Assembly (NCBI GenBank): GCA_016934985.1
Contig: JAFGRU010000111.1
Span: 1 to 34,703, forward strand
Length of the DNA stretch: 34,703 bases
Direction: 5' to 3'
Origin: Deltaproteobacteria bacterium
Lineage (GTDB): Bacteria; Desulfobacterota; Desulfuromonadia; Desulfuromonadales; JAAYDE01
Shown: in pieces, positions 33,677-34,703 of the stretch
Numbering within the stretch: the first letter of the stretch is position 1
How the letters are laid out: every line of letters starts with the position of its first letter
Position numbers and translations under genes: made by a program
The notes under the pieces: generated by a model
Told to the model about the DNA's origin: nothing
Database searches by the model: none
Seen by the model: only the letters and a program-made list of their open reading frames with translations

Positions 33677-33726
33677 CTTGAATGGCATTCAAGAGGTCGA
33701 CGGTTCGATCCCGTCTAGCTCCACCA
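33677..33726 (+). tRNA. 3' fragment of tRNA-Ala(GGC), attachment site
   Basis: The anticodon stem-loop (cttga atggcat tcaag, anticodon GGC), the variable loop, the T arm (gacgg ttcgatc ccgtc), the 3' acceptor strand (tagctcc) and ACCA are complete. The 5' half, which should begin with about GGGGCTA and contain the D arm, is absent: upstream sequence is unrelated. This is the typical product of integration into a tRNA gene with the crossover in the anticodon region. The element therefore lies to the left of this fragment. Confidence 0.85.
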
Positions 33727-33733
33727 TAAAATC

Positions 33734-33766
33734 AACGGGTTAGCGAATTTTCGCTAACCCGTTTTT
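33734..33766 (+). terminator. Terminator after the tRNA-Ala fragment
   Basis: A 13-bp perfect stem (aacgggttagcga and its complement) with an attt loop is followed by a T run. It starts 8 nt after the CCA end, so it is probably the original tRNA terminator. Confidence 0.85.
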
Positions 33767-33773
33767 TCGTCTT

Positions 33774-33793
33774 CAACTCATACCAACTCATAC
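33774..33793 (+). repeat. Tandem 10-bp repeat, right of the att site
   Basis: caactcatac occurs twice in direct succession, 8 bp past the tRNA terminator. It differs from the tandem repeat on the other side of the attachment site. Its role is unknown. Confidence 0.5.
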
Positions 33794-34025
33794 GCCATTT
33801 CGCGAAGCAATTTTAAGGTTAAACTACCACTTTTTTCTCTCCGGATAGTACCGCTAGGGGGAGAGCCGTTCAGCGTAGATATGGTGAATTTTAAGAGGAG
33901 GTTTTCCCACAGCCTCAATGGTTGAGATAAGTGAGTGCGCTGCTCAGATAAAATTAGTAGCGGCTTTTTCGAAAAATGTACTGAGAAAATCGAGAGGTGG
34001 TCCGTTTAATTGAATAGAAAAAGAG

Positions 34026-34292
34026 CTAAAGCCATTCATCCCCTTTAAATTGATTTTTCAACACATATAGCCCTTGCCCGACGGAGGTAAAATACTTTTT
34101 ATATGTTGGGGAAGGTCTCTCACTGGAGCCGTTTACTAAGGCAACATTAATGTATTTGTCACTTACCTCAGGGTGCCAACCTTTTTCGCGAACTAGATGT
34201 TTAACATCTCTTATAGCGAAGGGTTCAGAAATCAATCCTGAGTTAACCGCTGCAACCAGTTCCCTGTTTAAACCTCGACCATATTTAGCCAT
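34026..34292 (-). CDS. Hypothetical 88-aa protein, possibly winged-helix
   Basis: The protein starts MAKYGRGLNRELVAAVNSG and ends with SPTYKKYFTSVGQGLYVLKN. The pattern of helices followed by a Y-K-K-Y-F-x-x-V-G-x-G-x-Y wing faintly recalls HARE-HTH-type winged helices, but I would not name it. ATG 34292 is chosen over an in-frame start at 34367 because ggtgaggtga lies just before it. It lies outside the att fragment and so is probably not part of the integrase-borne island. Confidence 0.5.
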   Translation of the reverse strand: MAKYGRGLNRELVAAVNSGLISEPFAIRDVKHLVREKGWHPEVSDKYINVALVNGSSERPSPTYKKYFTSVGQGLYVLKNQFKGDEWL

Positions 34293-34363
34293 TTGATTCA
34301 CCTCACCGCCGAAATATCTACTCCTACAAGAAGAAAACAAAGTGGCGCCGGTAAAAAACAGAA

Positions 34364-34636
34364 TCACTTTTGCTCGATTGAGATGTCTTTCTTTATCCGT
34401 AAAGCATTATCATAGTAGTTTCGACCCCACCCTTGAAGGATGCCGTTCTCAAATGCTAGCGGAGTAAAATTTGAGCCTGTAAGTTTACGATCATATGGAC
34501 TTTCCCTCCGTGAGGTACAACCAGAACTCGGTCGGCCGTTCACCTATCATATACATCTCGGTCTTGTATGGCTGCCCCATAACGGAAAGGACCTGCACCT
34601 TTGTCATACCTGTGGGGGAAATTAGGGTCAGGCTTG
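34364..34636 (-). pseudogene. SmpA/OmlA (DUF3192-like) lipoprotein remnant with frameshift
   Basis: Reading leftwards, the first frame gives GMTKVQVLSVMGQP, then ERPTEFWLYLTEGKS. Near 34,500 the frame shifts to one that continues with TGSNFTPLAFENGILQGWGR and NYYDNALRIKKD, stopping at TGA 34364. Together they match the small outer-membrane lipoprotein domain (GMT-x-x-QV-x-x-x-x-G-x-P, then E-F-W, then TPL-x-FENG-x-L-x-GWGR). The lipoprotein signal and Cys are missing. The 5' end stops at about 34,636, next to the Y1 transposase element, which probably cut it. Confidence 0.65.
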
Positions 34637-34675
34637 AAATATTGCAATATCAGTTTTTGATGTTATGCTCCTGCC

Positions 34676-34703
34676 ATGGCCCGTAAACCCCGTCTTCATT
34701 ATC
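34676..34703 (+). CDS. Start of a Y1 (IS200/REP-associated) transposase, cut by the window end
   Basis: Only nine codons are visible, reading MARKPRLHY. This is the near-invariant opening of IS200-like/REP-associated Y1 transposases (usually continued by PGA-x-YHV). The preceding sequence (gggtcaggcttgaaatatt) resembles leaders found before such genes. These enzymes use a single Tyr and an HUH motif to move single-stranded DNA. The call rests on a very short stretch. Confidence 0.6.

Noticed and set aside
33620-33726. Complete tRNA-Ala gene
   Set aside because: The 5' acceptor strand and D arm are missing. The bases before the anticodon stem do not pair with the 3' acceptor strand.
33800-34025. 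Possible coding remnant right of the att site
   Set aside because: Short open stretches on the minus strand read through several stops and match no family I recognise.
1-34703. CRISPR array or Cas genes
   Set aside because: No regularly spaced repeats were seen at any scale, and none of the proteins resembles a Cas protein.

Overview
The window looks like an accessory genomic island in a Gram-negative bacterium, most likely a Desulfobacterota (deltaproteobacterial) species. That guess rests on protein style only: many PAS, histidine kinase and HDOD proteins, a PAS plus paired-CxxC protein, and an integrase and small regulators typical of such islands. No rRNA or other taxonomic marker is present.

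Layout. (1) 1-11,000: signal transduction. A 58-aa unknown protein and its terminator are followed by a SHOCT membrane protein with a membrane histidine kinase (+ strand). On the - strand are a BvgS-like hybrid kinase with two periplasmic binding domains, a PAS/paired-CxxC protein, and a tight three-gene relay: PAS kinase, REC-HDOD, and REC with a degenerate HD-GYP domain. (2) 11,170-12,140: a mobile-element graveyard with a truncated serine resolvase, a basic peptide tail, the 3' end of a group II intron (maturase C-terminus plus domains V and VI) and a terminator. (3) 12,313-15,880: an Xre repressor divergent from an AlpA-like activator, with a consensus promoter and an operator palindrome. 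Downstream are a 105-aa unknown, an OB-fold/HD protein, a 192-aa acidic unknown, a Lon-type AAA+ ATPase without protease, and a terminator. (4) 15,996-16,733: a 5'-truncated gene with an apparent WYL-type C-terminal segment followed by GGDEF.

(5) 16,794-28,417 is the core: five co-directional genes behind one promoter. They are a type III-like restriction helicase-nuclease (res), its adenine methyltransferase (mod), an AAA+ ATPase and subtilisin-like protease resembling the IetA/IetS system, and a superfamily I helicase with a RelE-like N-terminus. The last three are joined by 1-nt TAATG stop/start overlaps, so the RelE-helicase is probably a partner of the IetAS-like pair. (6) 28,428-30,291: an AbiEi/AbiEii-like toxin-antitoxin operon with a 14-bp inverted-repeat operator, ending in a 51-bp perfect palindrome.

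(7) 30,381-34,703: the island edge. It holds broken genes (phosphatase N-terminus, duplicate integrase 3' end, DUF6088-type antitoxin remnant), an orphan HVO_A0114-type regulator with its palindrome, an intact tyrosine integrase, and a 3' fragment of tRNA-Ala(GGC) that marks an attachment site. Beyond it are a small hypothetical gene, a frameshifted SmpA/DUF3192-like lipoprotein remnant and the start of a Y1 (IS200/REP-type) transposase.

Overall, an integrase-borne island in tRNA-Ala appears to have stacked defence and toxin-antitoxin cassettes. The best candidate for something under-described is the five-gene res-mod-ietA-ietS-relE/helicase operon. The AlpA/HD/AAA+ cassette is second.
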